From the NCBI GenBank assembly GCA_030142905.1, contig JASJOG010000081.1:124001-188000 (forward strand): DNA of 64,000 nt, read 5' to 3'. Source of the DNA: Heliopora coerulea (lineage: Eukaryota; Cnidaria; Anthozoa; Scleralcyonacea; Helioporidae). A program made the translations under genes and the position numbers. The notes beneath the pieces are model-generated. The model was not told where the DNA came from and searched no databases. It saw only the letters and a list, made by a program, of their open reading frames with translations. Shown here one piece after another: positions 22,412 to 34,205 of this stretch. Positions within the stretch are counted from its first letter, which is position 1. Each line of letters starts with the position of its first letter.

Positions 22412-23040
22412 ATCTTAACACTCCTTGTTCAGTAGTCAATTTCTCTACTTTAAAGGTCACCTGTCTTGATTAGCCCTTATGATTATTACAGGCGTCCTTC
22501 ACTCTATTTTAGTTTTATATGTAAATTACAAAATGATTGCAAAGTGATTGCAATTTATGTACATGTATGTATTGAGTGTGGATTAATTTTTCTTGTCTTG
22601 TTGTCTTGTCTTAGAGGTAAGTACTTACTTCAACATACTCTCTCTTATAAATTAAAAATAATCAATAATTGTGAAAGGGTCTTAAATTAAGGATTATTCT
22701 TAATATAAGGTTCCAGTTATGATTAGGATTAAGGTTTGGATTAGGGTTTGGGTTAGGGTTTGAATTGGGGTTCACTAACCAGCTAATCCTAATCTTAATC
22801 CTAAACCTAATCTCTCACTCCCCTACGACACTTATCCTACTAGCGACTGGCTACGAGGGGAAGGGTTCTGCAAGTTTATTACTAACGTGGCAAGCTATTA
22901 AATGTGGGGGTCTTCAATTGAGAATAATAATTAATTTGAGACTGATAATTACTAAATATTCATAATTTAAGAGCGACACTAAGTTGGATCAGCTAACTCC
23001 TTTGTTTTTGTGACGTACAATGAGTTCAGTTGACCGTGAA
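22412..23040. other. Spacer, no gene seen
   Basis: AT-rich. Bases 22733-22812 hold a loose TTAGGGTTTGGGTTAGGG-like stretch followed by its rough inverse (AATCCTAATC), too irregular to call telomeric. Confidence 0.4.
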
Positions 23041-23049
23041 GTGCTAACT

Positions 23050-23112
23050 TGATTATGACTGACTGTGACTGTGACTGTGACTGTGACTGTGTGACTGTGA
23101 CGGTGATTGTGA
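23050..23112. repeat. (GTGACT)n hexanucleotide repeat
   Basis: TGACTGTGACTGTGACTGTG continuing for about 60 bases. Confidence 0.85.
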
Positions 23113-23216
23113 TTATGAGGAATGCGTGAACCAGGCTTAGCCTTTCGATCATCCATAGTGAAATGCTCCAACTACTAATCTTTTAAGGCTCACTCACAGT
23201 CACGATATATCTGACA

Positions 23217-23430
23217 TCAGGAACAAGAGGACGAATGAATGAACAGAGGAAAAACAAAGAGAGAATAAAGAACAAAAGAACAAATGAATGAACTAAATAA
23301 AAACAAGGAGAGAACAAAGAACAATAGAACAAATGAATAAACAAAGCAAAAATAAACAGAGAACAATGAACAAAAGAACAAATGAATGAACAAAGCAAAA
23401 ACAAAGAGAAAACAAGAAACGAAAGAATAA
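23217..23430. repeat. 49 bp tandem repeat, about four units
   Basis: GAACAAATGAATGAAC-like words recur at 23232, 23281, 23330 and 23379, 49 bases apart, in a purine-rich strand. The two overlapping minus ORFs rich in F, S and L are artefacts of this repeat. Confidence 0.85.
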
Positions 23431-23689
23431 AAAAAATCATTGGTTAACCATTTAGATCCCAGAATTTTCAAACAAAATTTTGAATTATTCAGTCAATTCA
23501 AAATTCTTTCAAAAATCTACTTAATTCTGTTCATTAACCTAATTTGCATATATTAAATCGTACGTGTATATATGATTGGGCGGCAAACTTAAGCTGAGCG
23601 AAGTCCGATGGTAGAGAGGTTATATCATGAATTAGCTCTTACAGTACAGGGTATGTTAACCACTAAGTGACAGCGGTGGCGCCATAAAT

Positions 23690-24790
23690 GATTTACAAGG
23701 TCGAAAACTGAGGAAAAGAATTCTGCGAGCCTGAAGGCAAACGAACCACTAAACTTTGGCAATTGTCAGTGACATGTTGTAACTATTAAGCTATACTAAT
23801 GTTAAGGCCTCATTGATTTATTCCTTCAAGTCAATGCTGTTACAAAAAAAGATAAAATGTTTAACTGTTGTACGCTGTAAGATTCCAGCCAAATTGATTT
23901 TCTAGCTACGTATTTTGGGTTTGGCCAATAATATTTTCATTGGTTTCACCATTCGCTTGTTGCAAACCTTGGCGTTGTTAGAGAAGTTTGATAACTGCGT
24001 CATCGCATGGAAAGTAAAATTTTGGGCGAATCATTCTCAGAAAGATAAACTAATTATAGCTAAAACGTGTTTACTTCTGGAGGTTTGCACGTATAGTCTC
24101 ACGTATATTTGCAATTAGTGGAAACTTAGCCGAGTAATATTGCAAATGCTGCATTTTGATTGGCTACGCTACTCGCTATCTATTCGTCGATAGATAGCGA
24201 GTAGCGAAGATGGCTTCCGCCTCTCGGTTTTGTGAAGTTTCTGAAAACGAAATAGAATGCTTACTTGAAAGTGCAATCCCAGAGAAGACGAAAAATGTTC
24301 TTTGCAAAGTCTGTTTCCACTAAAACAATTAGATTATTCGAGGGCTAAGCCCGAGTCAACTATCACCTCATAGAAATCGAGAGCGAATAATCTAATTGTT
24401 AAGGAGAAGTGCAACATAAGAAGATGTAAGCTTTTCCTACCTAAATTTGAGATCAGTCAACGTAAAAGGGTAAGTGTTGTAGTTAATGTAGTATTTCGCA
24501 TACTGTTACCCAGAACAGTGAACTGAAGAATACAACAGCAATGCACGAAGTTGGTACAAAACTCAAAGATTGAAAAAATCAAATCATAGTACAGTGAAAT
24601 TCTGTTCTTCGTCGTATTCGGAGCAGGATAAAAACAAAGAGTTTGGAGAGACGTAAAGAAAATGAACAAGAACTACAGTTTCGTTTTGACGTTACCCTTC
24701 ATGTAAGCTTTTTGAGTCACTGAATCAATGTTATTTACTTGAGACCGTTGGACGTGTTTTGGTTCAAGAGATAGTTGTCAGTCTTCTCCA
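23690..24790. repeat. Spacer segment, copy 1 (partial)
   Basis: Matches 25612-26660 and 41250-42260 through long shared strings (GAAAACTGAGGAAAAGAA, GGTTTGGCCAATAATATTTTCATT, AGAAAGATAAACT, GGACGTGTTTTGGTT). It is joined head-to-tail to copy 2 at about 24793 and interrupted by a small insertion (24116-24403). Function unknown; no conserved reading frame. Confidence 0.7.
24116..24403 (+). mobile_element. Small insertion in segment copy 1, with a short ORF
   Basis: Absent from the matching points of copies 2 (about 26257) and 3 (about 41895). It holds a hairpin (CTACTCGCTATCTAT around 24176-24204), a 37-codon ORF from 24209 starting MASASRFCEVSENEIECLLE, and an inner inverted repeat AACAATTAGATTATTCG at 24324 and 24394. 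The ORF start resembles the N-terminus of DUF3504/Crypton-type tyrosine-recombinase-derived proteins of cnidarians, from memory of that family. It then stops, so this would be a non-autonomous fragment. Confidence 0.4.
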
Positions 24791-24792
24791 AT

Positions 24793-26820
24793 GGATAATA
24801 TAATCACGGTTGTATGTACTGCCTGCTTCAGTATTTGATTTCGACGTATTACACTTTCATCAACCTTAATAATACCAAGCATCACAAAAACTAGGTCCGA
24901 TATACATGTGAAGTCATTCGATAAATATAGAATGGTTTTCCATGTTTATATACTGTGATATAAACACTCGGGATATTGTAAGACTCGGGAAAAGTGGAAG
25001 AAAACTACGAGCCGCATACAAGCGTTTTCTAGCTTTTTGAAAGTTTCACAACATCCTAAGTGTTTAGATCACAGTTTATAATCATAGAAAACTGTTTTAT
25101 GATCTTCTGTAAAATAATAAGTAGATTTAAAAAATGACAGGGAAATTCAGTGTGTAATCTTTTATATAAACACAGCTGCGACCTAATCAGGGCTTCAGTA
25201 AGAAGCAATTTGTTTCATAGCACTATAAATAGTAGCCACGTATAAAGACCTGCACATTACTTTCTTAGTCTGACAAAGAATTAAGCCTGGCACTGGCAAT
25301 TCGAAGATTAACGGCTTGATTCCCGTAAGAGATTTCCGAGTTTCAACATCAAGTTGAATAGTACCAAAATCGAGCCATCACATTCGCCTCAATGGAAGAT
25401 GTCGAAAGATTCGTTACAAAACCTTTTCCTACGCTTTTTCCACTACAAATACATATACACTGTGACAGTTCTTGATCCCGACATGCAAGCGTCACAAAAG
25501 AATCCGTTCTTAAACAAAAATCTGTTTATTCCTCTTGAGATGATCATGGCAAAGTCGTCATGGGACTACGACATCCTTTCGCTATCAAATCTGATATACA
25601 AACCTGAATGATTTACCAGCTCGAAAACTGAGGAAAAGAACCCTGGACGCCAAAATGCAATCGAACAACTAAACCTTCGCAATTCTTAGTCACATGCTCT
25701 AACTATTAAGCTATACTGGCTCCAAAAGCACTGAGGTCACATGATGAACTGTTTCTTAGTAAATGCATGGGACACATAAACCGCAAAGCGAGTCTCCATA
25801 AGTCAATAACTTTTAATAGTTCGTGCGTTTTCATGTCTACAGGTTAATGTAGAAGCTTCTTCACTACAAATAAGCAAACGAATATGCTTCTGAACCTCTG
25901 AAATTCAGAAACAACCATTTCTGAGCTGATGCATAAATAATGTGAAAGCCTTATTGATTAATTCTTTGAAGTCAATGCTATTACGAGGAAAGATAAAATG
26001 TTTAACTATTGTACGCTGTAAGAATGCAACGAAATTGATTTTCTAGCTACGCATTTTGGGTTTGGCCAATAATATTTTCATTGAATTCGCCATTCGCTTG
26101 TTGTAAACCTTGCCGTTGTTAATGAAATTTGATAACTGCGCCATCGCCTGGGAAGTACATTTTGAGCGAGTCATTCTCAGAAAGATAAACTCATTATAGC
26201 TAAAACGTGTTTACTTCTGGAGGTTTTCACGTATAACTTCGCGCATATTTGCAAGTAGAAGTGCAACATAAGAGGATGTAAGCTTTTCCTACATAAATTT
26301 GAGATCAGTCAACGTAAAAGGGTAAGCGTTGTAGTTAATGTATTTCACATGCTGTTACCCGGAACAATGAACTGAAGAATACAATAGCAATGCACGAAGT
26401 TGGTACAATAGCAATGTACGAAGTTGAATCATAGTTAGTATAGTGAAATTCTATTCTTCGTCGTATTCGGAGGAGGGTAAAAGCCAAAAGTCAGAAGAAA
26501 CGTAAACAAATAAAAAATAATAAATAAAATTCATAAACAAAAACTAGAGTGACGTTTTGAAATTACTCTTCATATAAGCTTTTTGAATCATTGAATCAAT
26601 ATTATTTACCTGAGACCGTTGGACGTGTTTTGGTTGAAGAGATAGTTGTCAGTCTTCTCCAAAGCTATCTGTGTTTGAACTACTAGTAACGTTGTTGATA
26701 AAGAGTCAACGTATCTGGCTCTCGCTGTGTTCGAGGTTTGAGTATACCCAGAGGAAGTCTTCAGCATTCACGGAAGTAATTTAATAATATCTAATTACGT
26801 GTTCCGGTCAAGTGGTGACA
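24793..26820. repeat. Spacer segment, copy 2 (left part)
   Basis: About 2.0 kb collinear with 40433-42425. It continues after two transposon insertions at 29925-29959 and 36046-36600. The 85-codon ORF at 25354-25611 is interrupted by a stop in copy 3, so it is probably not a gene. Confidence 0.85.
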
Positions 26821-29800
26821 TCACTGATCTGAAAAATAGGACTGGATAGAGCATCTCTTGTTCAAAAAGTGAAGCCGGAAGTCAGCCGTGGCGGCCATAT
26901 TGGAGTGACCACTTTTCAAGGTGCGCCGTATATTTTGTGTAGGTTACATCGAAGAAATTGGAGAACTTTCAACGTGTGTAGGTTCTTGGCGTATAATTGT
27001 CAAATTTTAAGTGAAAACATGCCGAGGAGAGACAACAGCCTTTAAAATTGTCGAATTTTCTTTAAAATTACTGATTTTCCCGTAATAAATAATCGACTAT
27101 TGAGCAACGAGTGATCGTGTTGGTGGCGTGTACCGCACTTCGAGATCTACTGCGTAGTCTACGTACTGTGCAGGCCAGAGATTTTTTCTTTTACAGTGCC
27201 CGGTTTTATGGATGGAAAAGGCCGTGGTTGTTTGGCGTTCCCAAGCCACAAAATTTTAATAGATTCAAGAAGGTTTCATGGGCCACATCTAGACAGCAAG
27301 CTGTCAATTGAAGATTCCTGGGCTGTACTATGACATGTAATTTGTTAAACTGGTCTCCGGTATGCTAAAACAATTTATTAACAGTTTTACCACAATTCAC
27401 AGGTGGCTGTTTCAGTTATGCTTGTTTCATTGATATTTGGATTTTTAAACTTTGATGAACCTTTAAATTAACTGCACTACACAGTCATTTGAAACAGGAA
27501 AATGTTTCTCAAGATAAGAATTACATTTGGTAAAAAATCTTTGTACTTTGCACATATTTCCAATATAATGTTTTAATGCCATTGCTTTAGCAATTTTTAA
27601 AGAAATATACCATTAAAATAGATATTGATGGTATTTGAGGCAAATTTTGGTTAGATAACACTTGCCATTTAAAGGTGTCTAAAGGTTTAGTTATACGAAG
27701 TAATTTTTCAATGCAGTTGTGTTTAGAGTTGTGTTGAAACTGTTTTGCTGTTGATCTATAAAACGAATTGTACAAGTTCAATTCAAATATACACAATAAA
27801 AGCAACCAACCACCTTGTTCTAACTGATGTTGCATTTTGGTTTGTGAGAAAAGTAGCTCATTCAGAGGGGTGCCATGAATTTGACATTTAACTAAGGGTG
27901 AAGATATTTTTTAGTGAGTTTGTAAAGTTTAAGTTTGTCTTCTGTTAATGTTGATTCTTGAAGTGCCATAGTTCTTTCCTCAAACTGTGTAAGTTGTTCA
28001 CTTGTTAAAGCAGGACTAGTTGGTGGAATGTCTACTGAACTGTCATCAAGTGGGATAGGTCCATCCCAGTCAATACCATACTTGTCAGTTACTTCAGTAG
28101 GATTGGTACCTTCTTCAGATGTCATCAATGAACCTTGGACCCAAAGCTGAAGGGGTGTATAGTTGTTTGCTGTGGACATGGGATGTCTCAACCAGGCAGC
28201 AGACCATTCATCCAAACAATGGTTTATGTGATGAAGGAATGCATAATGTAAGCACTATAAGTCATTCTCTGCTTAATAGTCCAAGATATTCAGATCCTCC
28301 ATTAATGAAAACAGATTGTGGCAATTGTTTAAAACATCCTTAAGTACATCCCACCAGAGGTGCTCAATTTGTTGATTGTGCATTCTCTTACCCACAAGAA
28401 CTGACCCGTTACCTGGACCACAAGTGTTTAACTTATTCTTGACAACATCCCCATTTTCTGTTCCCTAACAACATCACACCTTGTTCTGGAGGGCAATCTT
28501 CAGTTTTATACTGCTTTTATGAAATTTTAGAATACTGTGGCAGCTTTATTGTTAGCATTGCAGGGTAAATACATAGGTGTGAAGCCACCCTCACACCCGT
28601 GAACAACAAAACACCATTTGACAAGTTTATGATTGCCATCAAAATGCCAGAGTCCAAGTGGCCTCGTTCCATTGTATATACATCATTTAATTGCTGTGCA
28701 CCATCAAGTAGCCACTCCCTGGGGATCAACTCATGAAAGAGCTTCTCTCATATGATGTCTGATGATGAATATACCCCTTGAGCCAAGGTGTCCCATCAAC
28801 ATTTTTAATCCACATTTTGGATTTGTTCTTTTAGTTGCTCTCACTATGTCATCTGATTATCTTGTATTTCTGTGTAAAGGGAATGCACTGAAAGACCATA
28901 TTCTTGCATTTGTCATTTTACAGTCCATGAACTGACATGAAGTAGCTCTGAAATTTTACGGATACTGAACCTGGCTTTTACAAGTATTGCAAGCTGTTCC
29001 TTGCTAACTGCATACTTTGGTCTACCTGGTTATCCAGTGAAAACAGCATTTTCTCTGATGTTCATCCCTGAGCACTCTAAAATTGACCATGCACTGCTCA
29101 ACAAATTGAATATTTCTTCTGGTATTCTTGTCAAGGAGTCTAAGACAATGACAAGCTTCTGAATTTCTTGAAGCTTGTCTGATATGTTGCAATTATCAGC
29201 ACTATAAACACTAGAAACAATCTCCCTTAATCTGGATGTTATTACGTCTTTCAACTCGGCAGTGAAATCTGTCACCATGTTCGTTTGTCTTTCTGCCCTG
29301 CTCAACGTACCAGCTACTCACACGCACATGAAATTTTGCTAGGTGATGATAATAGTACAACACTGCATAATAATGCCACAGTGCATGATAATAACGAAAC
29401 AGTGTGTACCAATACAAACCAATACTTTATAATAAAGAAACAGCGCATAATAATAACAAATCAACAGTGCATAATACTAACAAAGCAGTGTATAATAATA
29501 ACAAAGAAATGCAAATTAATAACTAGACATTGCATGATCATGATGAACTTGGGAATAATAATAACAAAAAACTGTATAATAATGAACCGGTAGATAATAA
29601 CGCAACATAATAGTTCTGACGGTAATGACACTCCATACTTACCAGTGAAATGTCCGTGAAAATTTTCTTTTTAACCTGGATTCTTCATCGTCAGATCCCT
29701 CACTGCCACTTTGGGATGTGTTGTCGTTTCCTTTCACATTTTTTCTTCGTTTACTATAGCCCTACGTACGAGTTTCCTCATTTTCATAATAGCCTTACAA

Positions 29801-29918
29801 CAACGTTACCGAGAAAGTGGTCACTCCAATATGGCACAGATTGAATTTTGCGGGCTTCATTTTGTCCCGCAGTCCACCCCTGGGTTGCTCTATCCAGACC
29901 TATTTTTCAGATCAGTGG
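26821..29918 (-). mobile_element. Decayed integrase-core DDE DNA transposon (3.1 kb)
   Basis: Bounded by inverted repeats YCACTGATCTGAAAAATAGG-(A/T)CTGGATAGAGCA and flanked by a GTGACA duplication (26815-26820, 29919-29924). The paralogous segment copy 3 has the site unoccupied at 42420-42425. Inside, on the minus strand, is a broken integrase-like transposase. It belongs with eukaryotic DNA elements carrying an rve-type catalytic core; I cannot confirm the superfamily name (IS3EU-like is possible). A tandem ~30 bp repeat (ACAGTGCATAATAATAACAA-like) lies at 29340-29600. Confidence 0.85.
27892..29305 (-). pseudogene. Integrase-type transposase remnant
   Basis: Read 5' to 3' on the minus strand: a start region (MSRAERQTNMVTDFTAELKD), then a helix-turn-helix block PGRPKYAVSKEQLAILVKAR and FSIRKISELLHVSSWTVK, then LWHFDGNHKLVKW around 28650, a PSRTRCD region near 28520, a MHNQQIEHLWWDV block near 28350 and the C-terminal WLRHPMSTANNYTPLQLWVQ up to 28215. 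The DGNHKL aspartate, the later CD aspartate and the QIEHLW glutamate fit a DDE triad. At least five in-frame stops and several frameshifts break it, so it cannot be active. Confidence 0.8.
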
Positions 29919-30452
29919 GTGACATTGAGGTGTATTTTAGAAGTGTGGGAGCTTGGAGACAGGGGCGGATTTAAAGTTCGTCAAATAAGTCGCGCGACGA
30001 AGTAAAAATTGGGCCATTAACAGATTTTCATGTCATATATGTAGGACGCATGTCGCACCTTTGTGCAAAGCTATGCAAATGAGAATTAATTCCTTGGGAG
30101 AATCAATCATCCATGGGTCACTTCCAGATTTCCCTTGGCAATTTATGTGAGCTGCATTGCCTGGCATCTATGCTTGACCCTACGCTCGGGTTACAGCGCC
30201 CTATGATAGTTAAAACGTCATTTTGACGGAGTTAGGGAAGTTAGTTATTTTTTGACGAACTTGCCTGTTAAGTCAACGTTCTCGATTGGTTAACTTTGTC
30301 ATTATTATGAGTTTTGATCGGTGTAGAGGCTGAAACGTCATTTTGCAGAATTTGCGCATTCCATTTGTATTTTGTTCGGTTAGCGACTACATCTCGACAG
30401 TGCACAAATCCTGCAATTGAATCGTAGCCAAGCTACTATTCTCGTTTTCAAC

Positions 30453-31667
30453 ATGTCTTCAATGCGGGAGCGAGTACACCGCGCTTTAATTAACGACGAT
30501 AGAGCGACGTTGCAAGAGCTTTACGACGAAGTCAATAAGAAACTTTTTTCTCGTATGCTGTGCACTACCGACGATCTTCTTCCCCGGGTCGGCAAGGGTA
30601 TAAACAAAAATATAAATGCCGAAAATTTTTTACCTGATTATGTCAAGAACAAAGGAAATCATCTGATTGCTCTGAGGTAAGAAAGCTTTAGTTTGTTCAT
30701 GAATATTTATTATGTTAATGAACTTTCCTTGGGTCAGTCTGATACTCTCACTTCACCTAAGTGGATCACCCACACGTTGTTTGAATTTTACATTTAAATA
30801 CACCATATCGATAGTTTGTTGCAGTTACCACGCCGTTTTAACAACACCGGCCGGAGTTAACTCTTACCACAAGTATTAAGGAATTCAAAGTTGCTCATTC
30901 GAACTTGTTCGTTGCTTTGAGTTTAATCGTAGGAGATATTTTAATTATTACTGAGATGTAAACAGATAGTTAAAAAAGTATGATTTGACCTGCAGTCTCA
31001 TGTTACATAAAGAAATAAAATCTGAGTAGTCGTACTCGTATTTCCTTACACTGTTATCTTTTCTAGATCTGATGGTACTGGAAACTGCCTTTACAGTTGA
31101 GTGTCTTTGCTTCTTGTTGGTGACAATACTCTGGTTGGTGATCTGAGGCTCATGACATCAATAGAGCTTTTCTTGCATGCTGATTATTGTGTGCATCCTT
31201 GTTTCTGTGCTATCTTTGACACCCATAAGAACAATCCTTTTCAGTCAGTCGCTAGTATGGTTGCTATGTCTGTATTCTTTGAAGCTATTGATACTAACTT
31301 ATCCTTAGCTGGGTTAATTAGGGCAGAAGCCATTGCAAACTGTGAAGACAAGAAATGGTGCAGGTTTATATGTTTGCTGGCTTTGTCAACAGTCACTTGT
31401 AGAAACATTTTTTCACACTACCCTGATTTTGATTCTAATCTTCTCAGATGGAACTTGTTATTCAACCAAAAATTTGAACCTTGTCCTCCTGTGAAACCAT
31501 TTTGTGATGATCTAAGAATACTGTTTTGTTATGAAGGAATACTTCCTTCTTCTGTGACATTTAAACATAACCATTATGTACCATTAATTTGTAGTGCTGA
31601 AACAAGGAAAAGGAAGTTGATTACTTCTTCTTTGCCAAAATCTGAAAAAAGTTGCAGTGTTCAATGA
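30453..31667 (+). pseudogene. OTU-like cysteine protease gene carried by the hAT element, one intron
   Basis: Exon 1 (30453-30676) starts MSSMRERVHRALINDDRATL and ends CTGAG|GTAAG; exon 2 starts at 31067 after TTTTCTAG. Joined, the frame reads LRSDGTGNCLYS, which is the Asp-x-x-x-Asn-Cys core of OTU-type proteases (vertnin-like proteins share it). It then hits a TGA (31098-31100) and continues as VSLLLVGDNTLVGDLRLM up to TFKHNHYVPLI near 31560-31590, where the His fits the second catalytic residue. Apart from that one stop the 270-codon frame is open. Its role in the element is unknown: deubiquitination of transposase or host targets is a guess. An upstream in-frame ATG at 30417 is also possible. 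Confidence 0.7.
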
Positions 31668-31810
31668 AAATTGTCATTCTTGCCCTCTACCAGAACTGGA
31701 AATGTAATAAAAGAAACCCCAGATACTCCTATGAAAACTGCCTTGGGATCTATCATTGTAGCTGAGTCTGAGCCATGGAACTCACTTGACAGTATTCTTC
31801 ATTAACCAGT

Positions 31811-34205
31811 ATGGTTACTTCTGAGTTAGCCACTCCATCTCGTATAGCTGTTTCCTCAGCTCCACAGAGGAGGGTTATCACTTCATTATCAAACAGTGCT
31901 GTTTCATCTGTCAGTAAGGTAGCTTTTCCATCAGTTAGCAGTTCAACCATTTGTACAGACCATAGAAATGAGTATCGTGTGGCCTTTTACAGGGATAAGG
32001 TGAAAGGTATGAAGAATTCTGAAATTCTATGCCTAATTAAGAATGTCTTTGTTCCTGATGAGTTGTACACATTTCCAAAAACTAATGGAAGAAGTTTTTG
32101 TATTAACTGGGTTAAAAGCATTCTTGGCTTTGTTATTCTCCCAGTGTGGATGGTTTTTGTCTTCCTTGTTGTTTATTTGGAGATAGATTTCCAGCAAAAT
32201 TAACAAAAATTAGGAAACTTATTTATGAACCAGTAAAGTACTGGCCAGATGCAAAAGCTTCTTTTACAAGACATGAAAATAAGGCATGCGGCCTTCACCA
32301 TGAAACTACTGGCATTCTCGCAGCATTTTTAGACAACATGTCTGGGAAAACACAACCCATTAATGTTATGATTGACACAAACTTAAAAAAAAAAAGATTT
32401 CAGAAAATAGAAAGAAATTGATTCCTATTGTTGATACCATTATTCTCTGTGGTCAATTGGGATTGCCTCTGGGAGGTCATAGGGATGATTCCAAATATCA
32501 CCCAGAGGTTTGGGAATATTCTGAAGGCAGGGTAGGCAACTTTATTGAACTTCTTAATTATCATGTTCATATTGGGGATGTAGCCTTACAGTCCCACCTT
32601 AGTCGATGCAACCAAAATGCTTCTCACATCTCAAAATCCCCCCAAAATAAGCTCATAAAATGTTGTGGTGAAATCATCTGTGAGCAATTAATTGCTGAGG
32701 TGAAAAAGAGTAAATTTTATTCTATTTTAGCAGATGAAGCATCTGATTGCTCAAATAAAGAGCAGATGTCTTTAGTGCTGTGTTTTGTTGCTGAAGAATT
32801 CAATGTTAGGGAGGAATTTCTTCGATTTATCCATTGTAAGGAAGGTTTGTCAGGAAAAGACCTTGCTTCAATTATTTTGAAATGTTTAAATGAAGATCTC
32901 ACTTTAGATATTCTGGACTGCCATGGACAGGGATATGATAGTGCAGGGGCAGTTTCTGGCAGCATTAATGGTCTTGCTACAAGAATTGCTCAGCTAAACA
33001 GAAAAGCTGTGTACACTCATTGTTACAGGCATCGACTAAATTTAAGGACACGTGGGTCTTGCTCTGTTCAATGTGTATGCAATGTTTTGGAACAAGTTAG
33101 GGAGCTATCTTATTTTTTTAACCTGTCCCAGTTGCGACAACAGATTTTAGAAAGTAATGTATCTAGGCACTGCCCTGACTCTAGAAAGTCCAAACGTAAG
33201 GATGTTTGTAAAACAAGGTGGGTAGATCACATTCAAAGTTTGGACACTTGTGAAGAACTGTTTGTCCCTATTATCTTCACACTTGAGGAAATGAGCATAA
33301 ACCTTGATGGGAAATGTAACTGAGACACATCAAGCAAAGCATCATCTTTCTTAAAACTTGTAACATCCTTTGATTTTATCGTTGCTCTGGTAATAACAAG
33401 ATATGTTTTTGACTTGACCTTGCCTGTAACACAGTTGCTTCAATCGCAGAGCAATGATATTCCTGATGGGTTGCACTTAATTGAGTCATTGAAAAATTTA
33501 TCAACTTCCATCAAAAATAGTGTTGACACTTATCATGCTAAGTGGTATGCCTAAGCCTTAAAGTTAACAAATGAAGTTAATGTTGATAAAAGAAAACCTA
33601 GGACTTGTGGTCGTCAAATCAATAGAAGTAATGTCACTTCAGAATCTGTCAGATTATTTTAAGAAAACCATTACCATTTCCTTGGCAGACCATTTGCATT
33701 CACAACTAGAGAACAGATTTGACCCAACTTCAACCATGGTCTACAATAGATTGTACATTATCCCTATTAAAATGATTTGGTCACCGTCCCATCCTAGGAA
33801 TTAAATTGGAAAGAGAAATTTTCATTATTTTCTTCTTTGTATGTAGATAATCTTCCTAACCCACTAGCCTTAGATGGTGAACTTGAGCTGTGGGAGAACT
33901 ATTGGTTGACTAAGAACACGTGTCACCCTGACAATATATCTTCTACATTGAAAGCTATTAACTTTCCTGGTTTTGAAAATAGTAGAATTTTGTTGCAAAT
34001 TTTAGCTATTATTCCAGTCACTTCATGTGAATGTGAGAGGTCATTTTCTGCTTTATGGAGACTTAAAAATTACAACCGAGGTAATATGGTTGATGATCGC
34101 TTTAATGGACTGGCCTTATTGTATGTACATCAGGAAATACACCCTGATATTCAGAAGATAATTGATGTGTTTGCCAGTGACAAAAGAAGAATAGAACTGC
34201 TGTAA
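31811..34205 (+). pseudogene. DUF4371 / hAT-type transposase, broken
   Basis: Pieces in order: an N-terminal part (EYRVAFYRDKVKGMKNSEIL, 31960-32120), a TTF-type zinc-finger-like region (PCCLFGDRFPAKLTKIRKLI, 32146-32421, another frame), a long DUF4371 block (32418-33323; FYSILADEASDCSNKEQMSL, RHRLNL) and the hAT C-terminal dimerisation domain (33837-34205; PVTSCECERSFSALWRLKNY). Breaks: frameshifts near 32125 and in the A-run near 32390, a stop at 33321, and a scrambled 33550-33830 stretch. Proteins of this layout are RNase H-fold transposases of the ZMYM1/THAP12-like hAT group. No intact copy exists here, so it cannot be mobile on its own. Confidence 0.85.

Noticed and set aside
22733..22812. 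Interstitial telomere repeat (TTAGGG-like)
   Set aside because: Only two or three clean units, mixed with other words; may be chance in an inverted low-complexity stretch.
23183..23471. Two overlapping minus ORFs that look like hydrophobic membrane proteins
   Set aside because: They lie entirely on a 49 bp tandem repeat of purine-rich sequence.
25354..25611. 85-codon ORF in segment copy 2
   Set aside because: The collinear copy 3 sequence has an in-frame TGA and no splice sites bracket the ORF; no family recognised.
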